Source: Pseudopedobacter sp044361595 (lineage in GTDB: Bacteria; Bacteroidota; Bacteroidia; Sphingobacteriales; Sphingobacteriaceae). Taken from it: 64,000 nucleotides of DNA. The notes below the pieces were generated by a model, which saw only the letters and a list, made by a program, of their open reading frames with translations, did no database searches and had not been told where the DNA came from. A program made the position numbers and the translations under genes. The DNA is taken from assembly GCA_044361595.1 (NCBI GenBank), contig JBIKIN010000017.1, forward strand, positions 19,506 through 83,505, written 5' to 3'. This document shows, piece by piece, positions 10,061 through 18,904 of this stretch (position 1 is its first letter; each line of letters opens with the position of its first letter).

Positions 10061-10672
10061 AAAAGCGATATAATTAGTTTGGCCTGGTTTGGTATAAATC
10101 ATAATTATTTTCGATACTTCAAAATAATTTTTGTTTTCTTTAAAAAATGGTTCGATTGGTAGAAAAAAGAATCTTTTGTTTGATTTATTTAATTAAACGA
10201 GCCTTTTAGGAACTATTGTGAGGTATTATGTGTTCGTTTTTTTAAATTTTACTTGCAGGATTTCAATATAAAAAAAAACAGAATTTCAAAATTCTTTTTA
10301 TACAATAAATAAGCAAAAGGAAAATCTACTAAAATTATTGTCTATAAAAAATCTAATGTTAATGCTTTCAAACGTAGTGGTTTTTAGTTTGATTTATTAT
10401 TAATCTAAATTAAGGAAAACACTAAATTTGGGATTTAAGGCTTATTTTAGTTATTTATACAGTAATTATTACTATCAATATTTGGGTGAACTCAATCTTT
10501 AAGGACAGGGTAGATTAAATTTTATTGATAAGTTTTAATTTTTTGCTATTCTCTTAATGAATTATTAGTTTTTTGTATCTAAAAAAATATTAAGAAAATC
10601 TTTAAGAAGTTTTTTAAATTTTGGAAAAAGTTAAGTTCATAATTTTTCTCTCAACGTCGTGTTGTATTTTAA
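10061..10672. other. AT-rich intergenic region upstream of the GntR-type regulator
   Basis: Apart from the YTGGT-repeat site at 10078 and the -7 element at its right end, I see no coding frame with a plausible start and no RNA gene here. A weak hairpin (AGAATTT/AAATTCT, about 10280-10296) precedes a short T run, but no gene feeds into it. Confidence 0.5.
10078..10097 (-). promoter_or_regulatory. Candidate GntR-regulator operator upstream of the frameshifted small gene
   Basis: The plus strand reads TTTGGCCTGGTTTGGTATAA, aligning with the susC and transporter sites over the YTGGT pentamers (GGCCTGGTTTGGT core). It lies 18 bases upstream of the small gene's start codon, where it could overlap the transcription start. 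Confidence 0.55.
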
Positions 10673-10680
10673 TATATTTG
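10673..10680 (+). promoter_or_regulatory. -7 promoter element of the GntR-type regulator
   Basis: TATATTTG matches the Bacteroidota TAnnTTTG -7 consensus and ends 21 bases before the TTG start codon. No clear TTTG -33 box is seen at the expected spacing. Confidence 0.45.
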
Positions 10681-10701
10681 TCTTAAATAAATATAATTAA
10701 G

Positions 10702-11727
10702 TTGGAATCAAAATTAGAAACCATAATACCAATTTCAAGTTTCAATCATCGCAAGAAATATATGCAACTTGTCGAATATATAAACAATCAAATTGAAACA
10801 GAAGTTCTGAAAATTAATGATAGACTTCCTTCTCTAAATCAGCTTAATAAGCAGTTAAATATGAGTAAGGAAACTATACTCAAAGGGTTAACATACCTCT
10901 CTGAGAAGGGAATTATTGAATCTGAGTATAGAAAGGGTTATTATGTAAAGAAAAAAAATCAGTATCAACAATATCGTATTTGTATGGTATTAGATAAAAT
11001 GAATATTTTAAGAGATAGAATTTATCAATCTTTTGTTGAAACAATACATGATTTTGGGGAGGTAGATGTATACTTTCATCATCATAATTTTAAAGTTTTT
11101 GAAAAACTTATTGATGAAAACCTAAATAATTATACTCATTTTGTAATCACAACCTTTTTTAAAGAAAACACTTTAGAAATTCTTAATAGAATTCCCGCTG
11201 GCAAAAGGATAATCTTAGATTTTAATGAAGTTCAGCTTGAAGGCGATTACACTTGTATTTATCAAGACTATCAATCTGATATTGAAGAATGCTTGACCGA
11301 ATTGCTGCCTCAATTAAAAAAGTATAGCCGTCTAGTATTAGTATCTCCAAAGGAGGCATTTCATGCTAAATCAGTCATCTCTGGTTTTGAAAATTTCGTT
11401 CATAAATTCGAAAAAAACTACACCATAATAAGCCAAATTGATGGCTTTAATGTATCACAAGGAGATGCATTTGTTACATTTAGTAAGTATGATCAAGATG
11501 ATGTAGCAATTATAAAATTGGCACATGAAAAAAGCTGGAAATTAGGGAAAGATATAGGTCTTTTATCTTATAATGACACAGCAGTTAAAGAAGTACTTGA
11601 AAAAGGAATAACAGTAATTAGTACAGATTTTAATATGATGGGTGAAGAAGCTGCTCTTTCAATTTTAAATAGAGAGATAGTAAAAATAAGAGATAAAGCC
11701 AAAATTATTCTAAGGAAATCGCTTTAG
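10702..11727 (+). CDS. GntR-family transcriptional regulator with a LacI-type sugar-binding domain
   Basis: This 341-residue protein has an N-terminal winged helix-turn-helix of GntR type (residues 18-85: MQLVEYINNQIE, then LPSLNQLNKQLNMSKETILKG and IIESEYRKGYYV). The remainder resembles a periplasmic-binding/LacI-type effector domain (VCMVLDK-like start near 92, and DIGLLSYNDTAVKEVLEKGITVIS near 290-315). The start is a TTG. The next ATG, at residue 21, would cut into the conserved first helix, so TTG is preferred. It is transcribed away from the susC unit, while the transporter gene converges on it. Three YTGGT-repeat sites lie within 1.1 kb upstream and 1.6 kb downstream, so it probably controls susCD, the small secreted protein and the transporter in response to a sugar, likely a uronate. 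Confidence 0.88.
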   Translation: MESKLETIIPISSFNHRKKYMQLVEYINNQIETEVLKINDRLPSLNQLNKQLNMSKETILKGLTYLSEKGIIESEYRKGYYVKKKNQYQQYRICMVLDKMNILRDRIYQSFVETIHDFGEVDVYFHHHNFKVFEKLIDENLNNYTHFVITTFFKENTLEILNRIPAGKRIILDFNEVQLEGDYTCIYQDYQSDIEECLTELLPQLKKYSRLVLVSPKEAFHAKSVISGFENFVHKFEKNYTIISQIDGFNVSQGDAFVTFSKYDQDDVAIIKLAHEKSWKLGKDIGLLSYNDTAVKEVLEKGITVISTDFNMMGEEAALSILNREIVKIRDKAKIILRKSL

Positions 11728-11792
11728 GTAAGGCTTTCCTTTATAATGATATTTTTACCATAAATTAACTGTAATTTATTTTATAGAATTTA

Positions 11793-13175
11793 CTACCTGG
11801 TTGATAACTTATTTACCTTACCTAATTTTAAAATTAACCACGCTATAGGGTGTAAGAATGCCATTATTATGAACCATTGTAAATACCCATGCCCCTGAAC
11901 TAAAGACAATACAGGGTCAAATATAGCATGTAAGCCCTTATCTAAAAACCCTGCTGCTTTAGAATTATCTTTCGTTACCATTGATGCAACAAGCATATTC
12001 ATGATTATACCCCCTATAGTGCTACCGGCGGCAACCACACTAAACACAGTTCCAAGAGAATGTTTTGGAACAACATCCACCACTAATGCACTTATATTAG
12101 TAAGCCATGCTAATGAGGCAAGCACTGTGAAAAATGTTAATACTAAAGAAATATTTAAGTCTGTTACACTAGCAATAAAAGGGGATAGTGGCATTAAAAA
12201 TGCACAGCCTAACATAACCCACATCCTGCTATTTGAAGGCTCATTACCTTTTTTTATTAAAAAGCCAGAAATTAATCCTCCAAGTAAACTTCCAATCCCA
12301 GCTGCGGCATATATTATCCATGTAATTTTTAAAGCTTCCTGACTTAATCCTCTGTCCGCATTTAAATACTTAGGAAACCAAAATTGATAAAAATACCATA
12401 CAGGGTCTGTAATTAATCTACCTACTAAAAGCAACCATGTTCCTTTGAACATCAATACTTTTTTCCATGTCCAAGAGTTACTAGCTTGTAAGTCCTCTGA
12501 ATTTTCTTTTGATTCTGATACTTTTAACATATTTAATTCCGATGATGAAATTAACTTACTTTTTTCTGGCTTTCTATAGATTAAAGCCCAAGGAATTAAC
12601 CAAATTAACCCTGCGAGTCCAGTTACAATAAATGCAACCTTCCATCCAGTGCCTTGTCCAAGAAGATCTTGAACAAATGGCATTGTTTCAGTATAGGTAT
12701 GGGTAGCTAACGGTATAACAATATAGGGTGCCATAGTTGCTCCAATTGTGGCGCCCATTGTATACAATCCAATTGCTACTCCTCTTTCTTTGGCAGGAAA
12801 CCATTCTGATACGGCTTTACTAGCAGCTGGCCAGATGCCTGCTTCGCCTAAGCCCAACATAAATCTATACAATCCTAACGATGTAACTCCTTTTGCGGCA
12901 GCAGTTAACATATTTGCTATAGACCACCAGGCTACGAAAATTATCATTCCTTTTCTTGTTCCAAGTTTATCTGCAATGCGGCCAGATATTAAGTATGCAA
13001 TAGTGTATGCAATTAGAAATATGTTAATGATATTAGCATAATCATTATCATCCATTTTTAAATCAAATTGAATAGTGGGGGCTAAAGCTGATAGAGTTTG
13101 TCTGTCAACATAATTTAATACAGCTGCTAAAAATAGTAAAACTACTATCCACCATCTCATTCCAACTATCTTCAT
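11793..13175 (-). CDS. MFS transporter of the ACS family, ExuT-like hexuronate permease
   Basis: The 460-residue protein has about 12 hydrophobic segments. The start (WWIVVLLFLAAVLNYVDRQTLSALAPTI) and the loop GRIADKLGTRKGM are typical of the anion:cation symporter family. GLGEAGIWPAASKAVSEWFP and ERGVAIGLYTMGATIGA are the usual landmarks of hexuronate and related organic-acid permeases. It would bring galacturonate, glucuronate or similar monomers into the cytoplasm. A good promoter (TTTG, 18 bases, TAAGTTTG) sits upstream, with a YTGGT-repeat site right after the -7 box, which fits repression by the divergent GntR-type regulator. It is the strongest hint to the locus's substrate, though ACS proteins also carry other carboxylates. 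Confidence 0.85.
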   Translation of the reverse strand: MKIVGMRWWIVVLLFLAAVLNYVDRQTLSALAPTIQFDLKMDDNDYANIINIFLIAYTIAYLISGRIADKLGTRKGMIIFVAWWSIANMLTAAAKGVTSLGLYRFMLGLGEAGIWPAASKAVSEWFPAKERGVAIGLYTMGATIGATMAPYIVIPLATHTYTETMPFVQDLLGQGTGWKVAFIVTGLAGLIWLIPWALIYRKPEKSKLISSSELNMLKVSESKENSEDLQASNSWTWKKVLMFKGTWLLLVGRLITDPVWYFYQFWFPKYLNADRGLSQEALKITWIIYAAAGIGSLLGGLISGFLIKKGNEPSNSRMWVMLGCAFLMPLSPFIASVTDLNISLVLTFFTVLASLAWLTNISALVVDVVPKHSLGTVFSVVAAGSTIGGIIMNMLVASMVTKDNSKAAGFLDKGLHAIFDPVLSLVQGHGYLQWFIIMAFLHPIAWLILKLGKVNKLSTR

Positions 13176-13294
13176 AATTATCTAATAAAATTGTTTAGTT
13201 TAATATTTCGATGTTTTTAATCAGTGCAAGATTGTATTCAATTTGTCTAATTTTACTATTATTAGGTGAATTAATAAGAATTAAATTAAAATAA

Positions 13295-13314
13295 TTGGTT
13301 TGGTCTGGTCTGAT
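13295..13314 (-). promoter_or_regulatory. Candidate GntR-regulator operator at the hexuronate transporter promoter
   Basis: The plus strand reads TTGGT-TTGGT-CTGGT-CTGAT, the clearest of the three sites. It begins three bases downstream of the -7 element on the minus strand and so covers the expected transcription start, a position that suits repression. Confidence 0.62.
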
Positions 13315-13317
13315 ATT

Positions 13318-13347
13318 CAAACTTAATTATTTAATCTTTAAAACAAA
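13318..13347 (-). promoter_or_regulatory. Promoter of the hexuronate transporter gene
   Basis: On the minus strand TTTG (13347-13344) is followed after 18 bases by TAAGTTTG (13325-13318). This is a close match to the Bacteroidota -33/-7 consensus TTTG and TAnnTTTG. Confidence 0.6.
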
Positions 13348-13495
13348 ATTTTTTAAATAATTTTTGTTGTCATTTATTTTATAAATTGATAAAACGAAAA
13401 TTAAAAAATTTCTCTTTTTATTTAAAAGGTTAAAATTATTCGAACTATTTAATGCATTTAAAACTCACACGATTAATTTTTTTAAAAAAATAATG

Positions 13496-13535
13496 ACAAA
13501 AAAAATCTGTGTATTAATCACTAATACACAGATTT
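13496..13535 (-). terminator. Intrinsic terminator of the mlaEFD operon
   Basis: A perfect 14-base stem (13503-13516 with 13522-13535, loop of five bases) is followed on the minus strand by a run of T. It lies 40 bases after the mlaD stop codon. Confidence 0.85.
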
Positions 13536-13574
13536 ATAACTTTTTAAGGATTAATTATTTTCTTAATTTCCTGC

Positions 13575-14540
13575 TTACTCCTTTTCTTTTTTCTTAAAAA
13601 AACCTCTTAATAGAAAATTATGCTGTAAAGCTTCTAGATTTTCATCTAGTTTCTTGCTGCTACTTTCTAAATTTTTGATGGTAACTTTTACTTGTTCTGC
13701 TGCAGCTTGGTCGTTTAATAAAACCCCAATTGCATTATCATTATTGTTTAGCTTCTTAGATGCTGCGTTTAAATTTTCGGTTAAAATTGCGGCAGATTTA
13801 GCAGTCTTTTGCAACTCGGTAATAGAAGCTTGTAGTCTGTTAAATACAACAGTATCAGTTAACATTTTATCTGCTAAACCACCTTTAGTATTTAACTTGT
13901 CGCTAAACTGATTTAAATCGGCAATCATTTTATTAGCCTCGGCAGTAGATGTTTGTAGATTTGCCACTATACTTTTAAAATTTTTAGCTATTTCTTCATC
14001 GGTTAACAAAGCACCTACTGTCCCTTTTCCCTCTACTAAGTTTTTGGATAATAATTTAAAATCGGATGTTATCTCTACTAAATTTTTATTGTTAACCTGA
14101 ACGGTTTTCATAATATCATCTGTAGAAAGTGCAGAATTTACCACAATTTGGTCTCCATCTTCTATAAAAGGATATTTTGGTGTACCGCCATCAATAACTA
14201 TAATTTTATTTCCAATTAAACCATCAGAACTAATACTTGCTTTTGCGTTTTTATGGATATATTGGTGTGCAGCCTCTTCTATGCTTAAAGATACTTGAAC
14301 TTGCGAAGTGCCGTAAAATTGAATTTTTTTAATGGTTCCTATCTTTACACCGCTAAACCACACATTGTTTCCAACTTTTAATCCTTGTATATCATCAAAA
14401 ACAACATTGATGTTAAAACTTTTTACAAATGTTTTCTTTTGACCGCCTAAAGTAAAAACGCCTAGTAAGAAAATTAATAGTCCTATAAATAAAAATATTC
14501 CTACTATTATTGCCTTTTTATTGTCTGTTTTTTGGCTCAT
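13575..14540 (-). CDS. mlaD: MlaD/MCE-domain lipid transport protein
   Basis: The 321-residue protein has one N-terminal membrane helix (IIVGIFLFIGLLIFLLGVFTL). An MCE domain covers about residues 38-117 (FDDIQGLKVGNNVWFSGVKIGTIKKI, then ASISSDGLIGNKIIVIDGG). A long helical, probably coiled-coil tail follows to the end. MCE proteins form rings that carry phospholipid between the membranes, fed by MlaE and MlaF. It is the last gene of an mlaE-mlaF-mlaD unit, five bases after mlaF, and a strong terminator follows. No mlaB or mlaC gene is adjacent. The assignment is firm at family level; direction of transport and lipid are not known from sequence. Confidence 0.93.
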   Translation of the reverse strand: MSQKTDNKKAIIVGIFLFIGLLIFLLGVFTLGGQKKTFVKSFNINVVFDDIQGLKVGNNVWFSGVKIGTIKKIQFYGTSQVQVSLSIEEAAHQYIHKNAKASISSDGLIGNKIIVIDGGTPKYPFIEDGDQIVVNSALSTDDIMKTVQVNNKNLVEITSDFKLLSKNLVEGKGTVGALLTDEEIAKNFKSIVANLQTSTAEANKMIADLNQFSDKLNTKGGLADKMLTDTVVFNRLQASITELQKTAKSAAILTENLNAASKKLNNNDNAIGVLLNDQAAAEQVKVTIKNLESSSKKLDENLEALQHNFLLRGFFKKKEKE

Positions 14541-14545
14541 TTTTT

Positions 14546-15316
14546 TTATTGAATAAAATTATAATCGTAAAATGGAGTAACTCTCTCGTCTTTGGTATCA
14601 AACACTTCGTTAAAAGTGCCAATTCTTTCAAATTTACCATCTAAGAGCATTGCAATTCTATTACCAACTGCTTTTGTACAAGCTAAATCATGAGTAATAA
14701 TAATTGAACTTGTTTTATATCTTTCTTGTACTTGGTTAATTAATGTGTTAATTTCTTCGCAGGTAATAGGGTCTAAACCAGCTGTTGGTTCATCGTACAA
14801 CATAATTTCTGGCTGTAAAATTAGGGTGCGGGCTATACCAATTCTTTTCTTTTGTCCGCCAGATAATTCTGATGGCATTTGATTAATGGTTTGTATTAAA
14901 CCAACATCATCTAGAACAGAGTGTACGGCTTTTTCTATTTCTGCTTTAGTTAATTTCTTTTTATTTCTGATTAAAGGAAACGCTAGATTTTCTTTAATTG
15001 TCATACTATCATACAGGGCACTATTTTGAAAAGAAAACCCAATGTTTAGTCTTAAAGCCAAAAGCTCCTTATCAGATAGTTGACTAACCTCTTTACCTAG
15101 TACATTTACTGAGCCACTATCTTGGGTTAATAATCCAGATATTATTTTGATTAAAACAGATTTACCAGTCCCAGATCTTCCTAAAACCACTAAATTTTCG
15201 CCCCTAAATAATTCTAACGATGCGTTTTTTAGAACATGATAATCGCCAAAAGACTTATTTACTCCTGCTATTGTTATTACTTTTTCTCTTGAGGTTGTTA
15301 TACTTTTTTGTTCCAT
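14546..15316 (-). CDS. mlaF: ABC transporter ATPase of the Mla lipid transport system
   Basis: This 256-residue ATPase shows Walker A GRSGTGKS at about residues 46-53, a Q-loop (FSFQNSALYDSM), the signature LSGGQKKRIGIARTL near 150, Walker B IMLYDEPTAGLDP, and a switch histidine in IIITHD. The phrase FQNSALYDSMT is characteristic of MlaF-like ATPases. It powers the MlaE permease at the inner membrane. It lies three bases after mlaE and five before mlaD, so the three are one operon. Confidence 0.94.
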   Translation of the reverse strand: MEQKSITTSREKVITIAGVNKSFGDYHVLKNASLELFRGENLVVLGRSGTGKSVLIKIISGLLTQDSGSVNVLGKEVSQLSDKELLALRLNIGFSFQNSALYDSMTIKENLAFPLIRNKKKLTKAEIEKAVHSVLDDVGLIQTINQMPSELSGGQKKRIGIARTLILQPEIMLYDEPTAGLDPITCEEINTLINQVQERYKTSSIIITHDLACTKAVGNRIAMLLDGKFERIGTFNEVFDTKDERVTPFYDYNFIQ

Positions 15317-15319
15317 TAA

Positions 15320-16102
15320 TTAAGTTCTAAACAAAAAAGTAATTTGAGTAACAATAACTTCTTCTATAAATACTAAAAACATTCCTACCACAACAGATGA
15401 GTTAGCTGCTTTTCCTACACCTTCGGTTCCTTTAGAGGAATTATAACCTTGATAGCATCCTACCATACCAATGGTAAAACCAAATAATAAAGCTTTAAAA
15501 GTTGATGCGAAAATATCTAAAAAGGTAATTGATTCTAAAAAGGACTGTACAAAAGCTAAAAAACTAGTGCTTTCGGCAAGGGTAACATTTAAAAATGCAC
15601 CTAACAAGGCCACTAAAGCAGTATAAAAAGTTAAAATAGGCAAACAGATTGTGGTTGCAATAACTCGGGATACTACTAAAAAGCTAAAAGGATTACTTGC
15701 AGAAACTTCCATTGCATCAATTTGCTCCGTTACTTTCATAGAGCCTAACTCTGCACCAATGCTAGAACCTACTTTTCCGGCAGATATTAATGCCGTTAGC
15801 AACGGGGCCAATGTTCTTAACATAGCTATACCAACTAATGATGGTAACCATGATGTTGCTCCAAATTCGGCAAGTGACGGCCGTGATTGTTTGGTGAAAA
15901 CTACACCCGTAATAAAGCCAGTTAAAGAAATTAGCGCTAAAGACTTATAGCCTACTTGGTAACATTGTTTCAGAATTTCTTTACCCTCGTAAGGCGGAGT
16001 AAAAGCTTCTTTAAAAAACTTTGTTATGAAAATATGTACCTGGTATAATTCCAGAAACATATTGTCTAGCTTTTGCGCAATTTTAGATTTTTTTTTCTCC
16101 AA
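15320..16102 (-). CDS. mlaE: MlaE-family ABC transporter permease
   Basis: The 260-residue protein has the MlaE hallmarks: an amphipathic start (FITKFFKEAFTPPYEG), hydrophobic segments, and conserved loops VGKVGSSIGAELGSMKVTEQ-like at about 108-128 (here SAGKVGSSIGAELGSMKVTE) and GFTIGMVGCYQGYNSSKGTEGVG near 210-232. It is the inner-membrane channel of the retrograde or anterograde phospholipid transporter. It is first in the operon; a TACTTTTG -7 element lies 58 bases upstream. The ATG at 16102 gives the length usual for the family. Confidence 0.94.
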   Translation of the reverse strand: MEKKKSKIAQKLDNMFLELYQVHIFITKFFKEAFTPPYEGKEILKQCYQVGYKSLALISLTGFITGVVFTKQSRPSLAEFGATSWLPSLVGIAMLRTLAPLLTALISAGKVGSSIGAELGSMKVTEQIDAMEVSASNPFSFLVVSRVIATTICLPILTFYTALVALLGAFLNVTLAESTSFLAFVQSFLESITFLDIFASTFKALLFGFTIGMVGCYQGYNSSKGTEGVGKAANSSVVVGMFLVFIEEVIVTQITFLFRT

Positions 16103-16159
16103 AATATTTGAATGTACTTTGTTTATTTGTTATCTTTTGATTGAACCAAACAAACGATA

Positions 16160-16167
16160 CAAAAGTA
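16160..16167 (-). promoter_or_regulatory. -7 element of the mlaEFD operon
   Basis: The minus strand reads TACTTTTG, an exact TAnnTTTG match, 58 bases before the mlaE start codon. A -33 TTTG is not evident. Confidence 0.45.
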
Positions 16168-16233
16168 TTAATTATTTAGTTAACACATTAACTTGCTATA
16201 TACCCTAAATGTAAAAAAGATATTCTTAAGTGT

Positions 16234-17532
16234 TTATCTTAAAAAGTATCCATTAAAATCTACATTAATGTTAAAGGGAGCCATATAATTATTCATTAAA
16301 ACTGCGAACTCTATTTTACTAATTTTATTTTCTAGTTGGTAATTAGAGCTAAAGTCATATTTACTCTGCCAATCTGCCTCAAATTCTTGTTTAATAGCAA
16401 TAGGGTCTCGGCCTGTAACAAAGCTTATAAGCGATATTAAATTGCTTAATGTTAATGTTTCTACTTTGTTTTCTATAAACCAAATTCTAGAGCGTGGATA
16501 TAAATCTATTAAAACAGCTTTTATATCACTAGCATTTACTTTTTCATTATTGTTAAATAAGCCCGTTTCAAAATCAAATTTTAAGACGCCCGAAGCAATT
16601 ATTTTTTGAACCGGATACCAAGCCTTATCTGAAGTTTTAATATCTAAAACCGGAAATAAAAAGCTTTTGTAGGTGAACATTTCTCCTTGCGTAATTCTAA
16701 TATTTGCTTTAGATGGTGTAGTATCAAAAAATGGACCATAAGCAGATAATGCACCTACTGCCTGCCCCATATTTGTCCATAAGGCCAAATTTTTAAATTC
16801 TTCCGCATCATAGTCTTTAAAAATAGACATATTCACTACAAGCAAATTTTCTGTTTCGGTAGGTATAAAAATGCCTAATGGGAAATAGTGTAAAGAGCTA
16901 TCTTTGCCAAATCCAGCCGAACCACTTGTACGGTATAATTTCTGAATGTCTTGATAAGGCTTGTTAATTTTAGCTTTTTGATAAGTTACAAGAGTAGTTG
17001 CTTTTCTGTTTTTATCTAAATTTATTAAACCAAACTCATCAGAAAAGCTGGTTTTAGTATTTGCAGTAGCGTCAACTAAAATTTTGCATCTAATTTCTTG
17101 TTTTTTACCATTTACCTCTATGGTAATCTCCCATCCATTTTTTTTCTGTACTACAGCAATAATAGGCGTGTTTTTTAATAAATCTAATTTAGGCGTGTTT
17201 TTAATTATTTTTTCTAAAACCTCTTGCGGGCTAGTTTTTACAGAATCGTTTATTTTATAATACAAATCTCTCCATTCTTTCCATAAACCCATATCAAAAG
17301 ATGGTATATCCATTTTAGGCTCAATATCGCCAATAATGATGTTGCTAGACTCAATTAACAAAGCGTTAACTCCGCTTCTTGCCGCTTGTATAGCTGCTGA
17401 TGTACCAGCTGCAGAACCACCTACAATAATAACATCCGGCTTGTATTGAGCGTGAACGTTAAGGGAAAGAAAGATTAAAATAATCCAAGAAATAGACTTT
17501 ATCATATTTTTAAATAACGATTGTAAGGTCAT
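16234..17532 (-). CDS. Exported FAD-dependent oxidoreductase
   Basis: The 432-residue protein carries a signal peptide (hydrophobic core ISWIILIFLSLNVHAQ) followed at once by a Rossmann dinucleotide-binding motif, DVIIVGGSAAGTSAAIQAARSG (glycines from residue 38), and an acidic strand end (LLIESS). Later it has a second conserved block (CKILVDATANTKTS). It belongs to the FAD_oxidored-type secreted dehydrogenases common in Bacteroidota; the substrate is unknown. The first ATG gives MTLQSLFKN before the signal core; the ATG at residue 10 gives a more standard signal peptide and may be the true start. It stands alone between the mla promoter and a divergent gene. Confidence 0.8.
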   Translation of the reverse strand: MTLQSLFKNMIKSISWIILIFLSLNVHAQYKPDVIIVGGSAAGTSAAIQAARSGVNALLIESSNIIIGDIEPKMDIPSFDMGLWKEWRDLYYKINDSVKTSPQEVLEKIIKNTPKLDLLKNTPIIAVVQKKNGWEITIEVNGKKQEIRCKILVDATANTKTSFSDEFGLINLDKNRKATTLVTYQKAKINKPYQDIQKLYRTSGSAGFGKDSSLHYFPLGIFIPTETENLLVVNMSIFKDYDAEEFKNLALWTNMGQAVGALSAYGPFFDTTPSKANIRITQGEMFTYKSFLFPVLDIKTSDKAWYPVQKIIASGVLKFDFETGLFNNNEKVNASDIKAVLIDLYPRSRIWFIENKVETLTLSNLISLISFVTGRDPIAIKQEFEADWQSKYDFSSNYQLENKISKIEFAVLMNNYMAPFNINVDFNGYFLR

Positions 17533-17708
17533 ATCAGTTTTAGCTATTAAGAATTTAACAAAATTTAACTTTTAGCTCTTTTTGGGCATTGTAAAATTTC
17601 AAATCTTGTCGTTTTAATTTTATTGGAATATAATTTGTATGCTAAACTATTGATTTTCTAATTATTTCAATTAATTTTAATTTGTAACCCAAATATTTTC
17701 TTTTTTTT

Positions 17709-18530
17709 ATGATTAATGTATTGCCAATTTTCTCTGATTTAAATGAAGAGTACCTTAAATTACTTAAAGGTTTAAAGGCAACCGATTGGAATAAAAGCAC
17801 AGTTTGTAAAGGCTGGGATATCAAGGCAATTACTGTTCATTTGTTAGATACCAATTTAAGAAGATTATCTATTGGAAGGGACGGGCATTCTTTTTTAAAA
17901 AACAAACAATTTGGGACTTATGAAGAATTAGTTACCTTTTTAAATGAGCTTAATGCCGAGTGGGTTTTAGCCATGAAAAGAGTAAGCAACGAAATTATTA
18001 TTGAGCTTTCAGAGATTTATCAAAACCAGCTTTTAGATTATTTTAATGATATAGATCCTTTCGATATGGCTTTGTTTCCGGTACGGTGGGCCGGTAAAGA
18101 ACACTCGGAGAATTGGTTTGATATTGCCAGAGAATACACCGAGCGGTGGCTGCATCAACAACAAATAAGATTTGCACTTAATAATCAAATGTTATTACAA
18201 AAGAAATTTTACGTACCTTATTTAGAAATTGTAATGCAAGCTTTGCCACATACCTACAGTAAAGTAAAAGCGCCATTAAATACCACTGTTAAGGTAGAAA
18301 TTGTAGGCGAGAGTGGCGGGGTTTGGGTACTACAAAAAGAAAAAAACTTTTGGAGTTTTACAGATGATAAGGTGGCAAATCCAGATGCTTTAATTTATTT
18401 AGACCAACAAATTGCATGGCTTTTATTTAGTAAAGGGATAGACCCATTAGAAGCCGCTCAATATTATCAAATACATGGCGATGTAAGTTTAGCTAGCCAT
18501 ACCTTAAAAATGACGCCCATCATGGCTTAA
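17709..18530 (+). CDS. Maleylpyruvate isomerase-like (DinB-fold) protein
   Basis: The 273-residue cytoplasmic protein begins with a helical region (LKGLKATDWNKSTVCKGWDIKAITVHLLDTN) that matches the mycothiol-dependent maleylpyruvate isomerase N-terminal domain. That family has a DinB-like four-helix bundle with metal-binding histidines; here H39-, H131- and H148-like positions fall in AITVHLLD, GKEHSENW and ERWLHQQQ. The C-terminal part (VEIVGESGGVWVLQKEK) resembles the alpha/beta domain of the same proteins. Bacteroidota lack mycothiol, so the name describes a fold, not an activity. It is monocistronic by spacing. The function is unknown. Confidence 0.75.
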   Translation: MINVLPIFSDLNEEYLKLLKGLKATDWNKSTVCKGWDIKAITVHLLDTNLRRLSIGRDGHSFLKNKQFGTYEELVTFLNELNAEWVLAMKRVSNEIIIELSEIYQNQLLDYFNDIDPFDMALFPVRWAGKEHSENWFDIAREYTERWLHQQQIRFALNNQMLLQKKFYVPYLEIVMQALPHTYSKVKAPLNTTVKVEIVGESGGVWVLQKEKNFWSFTDDKVANPDALIYLDQQIAWLLFSKGIDPLEAAQYYQIHGDVSLASHTLKMTPIMA

Positions 18531-18615
18531 TACGCCCATCAATTTTAAAACCATTTTAAAGGTTTAAGTTTTGGCAAGATTTTGGTTATTGTTTCAGTAA
18601 TAAAAAACAATAATT

Positions 18616-18903
18616 ATGGAAAATTCAGCAAAATCAAAATTAGCCCTAGGCTTATTATTAGGAGTTGCAGCGGGTGCGGCAGTTTATTATTTCATGACTA
18701 ACCCAAACGGGAAACAACAATTAGCTAACGCTGTAGATGCTGTTAAAGATTTTAGCACTAAAGCTAAAGAGATGGCCATCAATCAGTCGGGTAAACTTGC
18801 AAACAGTGCTTCAGAAGCTTCTTCGCAGCTAATTTCAAAAACTCAAGATTTAACTTCTAAATTAGCTAACGAGGTTAGAACCAAGGTAGAGCAAATTAGT
18901 TAA
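18616..18903 (+). CDS. YtxH-domain small membrane-anchored protein
   Basis: The 95-residue protein starts with a glycine/alanine-rich transmembrane helix (LALGLLLGVAAGAAVYYFMT) followed by PNGKQQL, the pattern of YtxH/gas-vesicle-like small proteins. The rest is a soluble, lysine- and alanine-rich amphipathic helix of about 65 residues, probably coiled coil. Members are often induced by general stress, but no regulatory site shows that here. It ends one base before the convergent lipoprotein gene. Confidence 0.8.
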   Translation: MENSAKSKLALGLLLGVAAGAAVYYFMTNPNGKQQLANAVDAVKDFSTKAKEMAINQSGKLANSASEASSQLISKTQDLTSKLANEVRTKVEQIS

Positions 18904-18904
18904 A

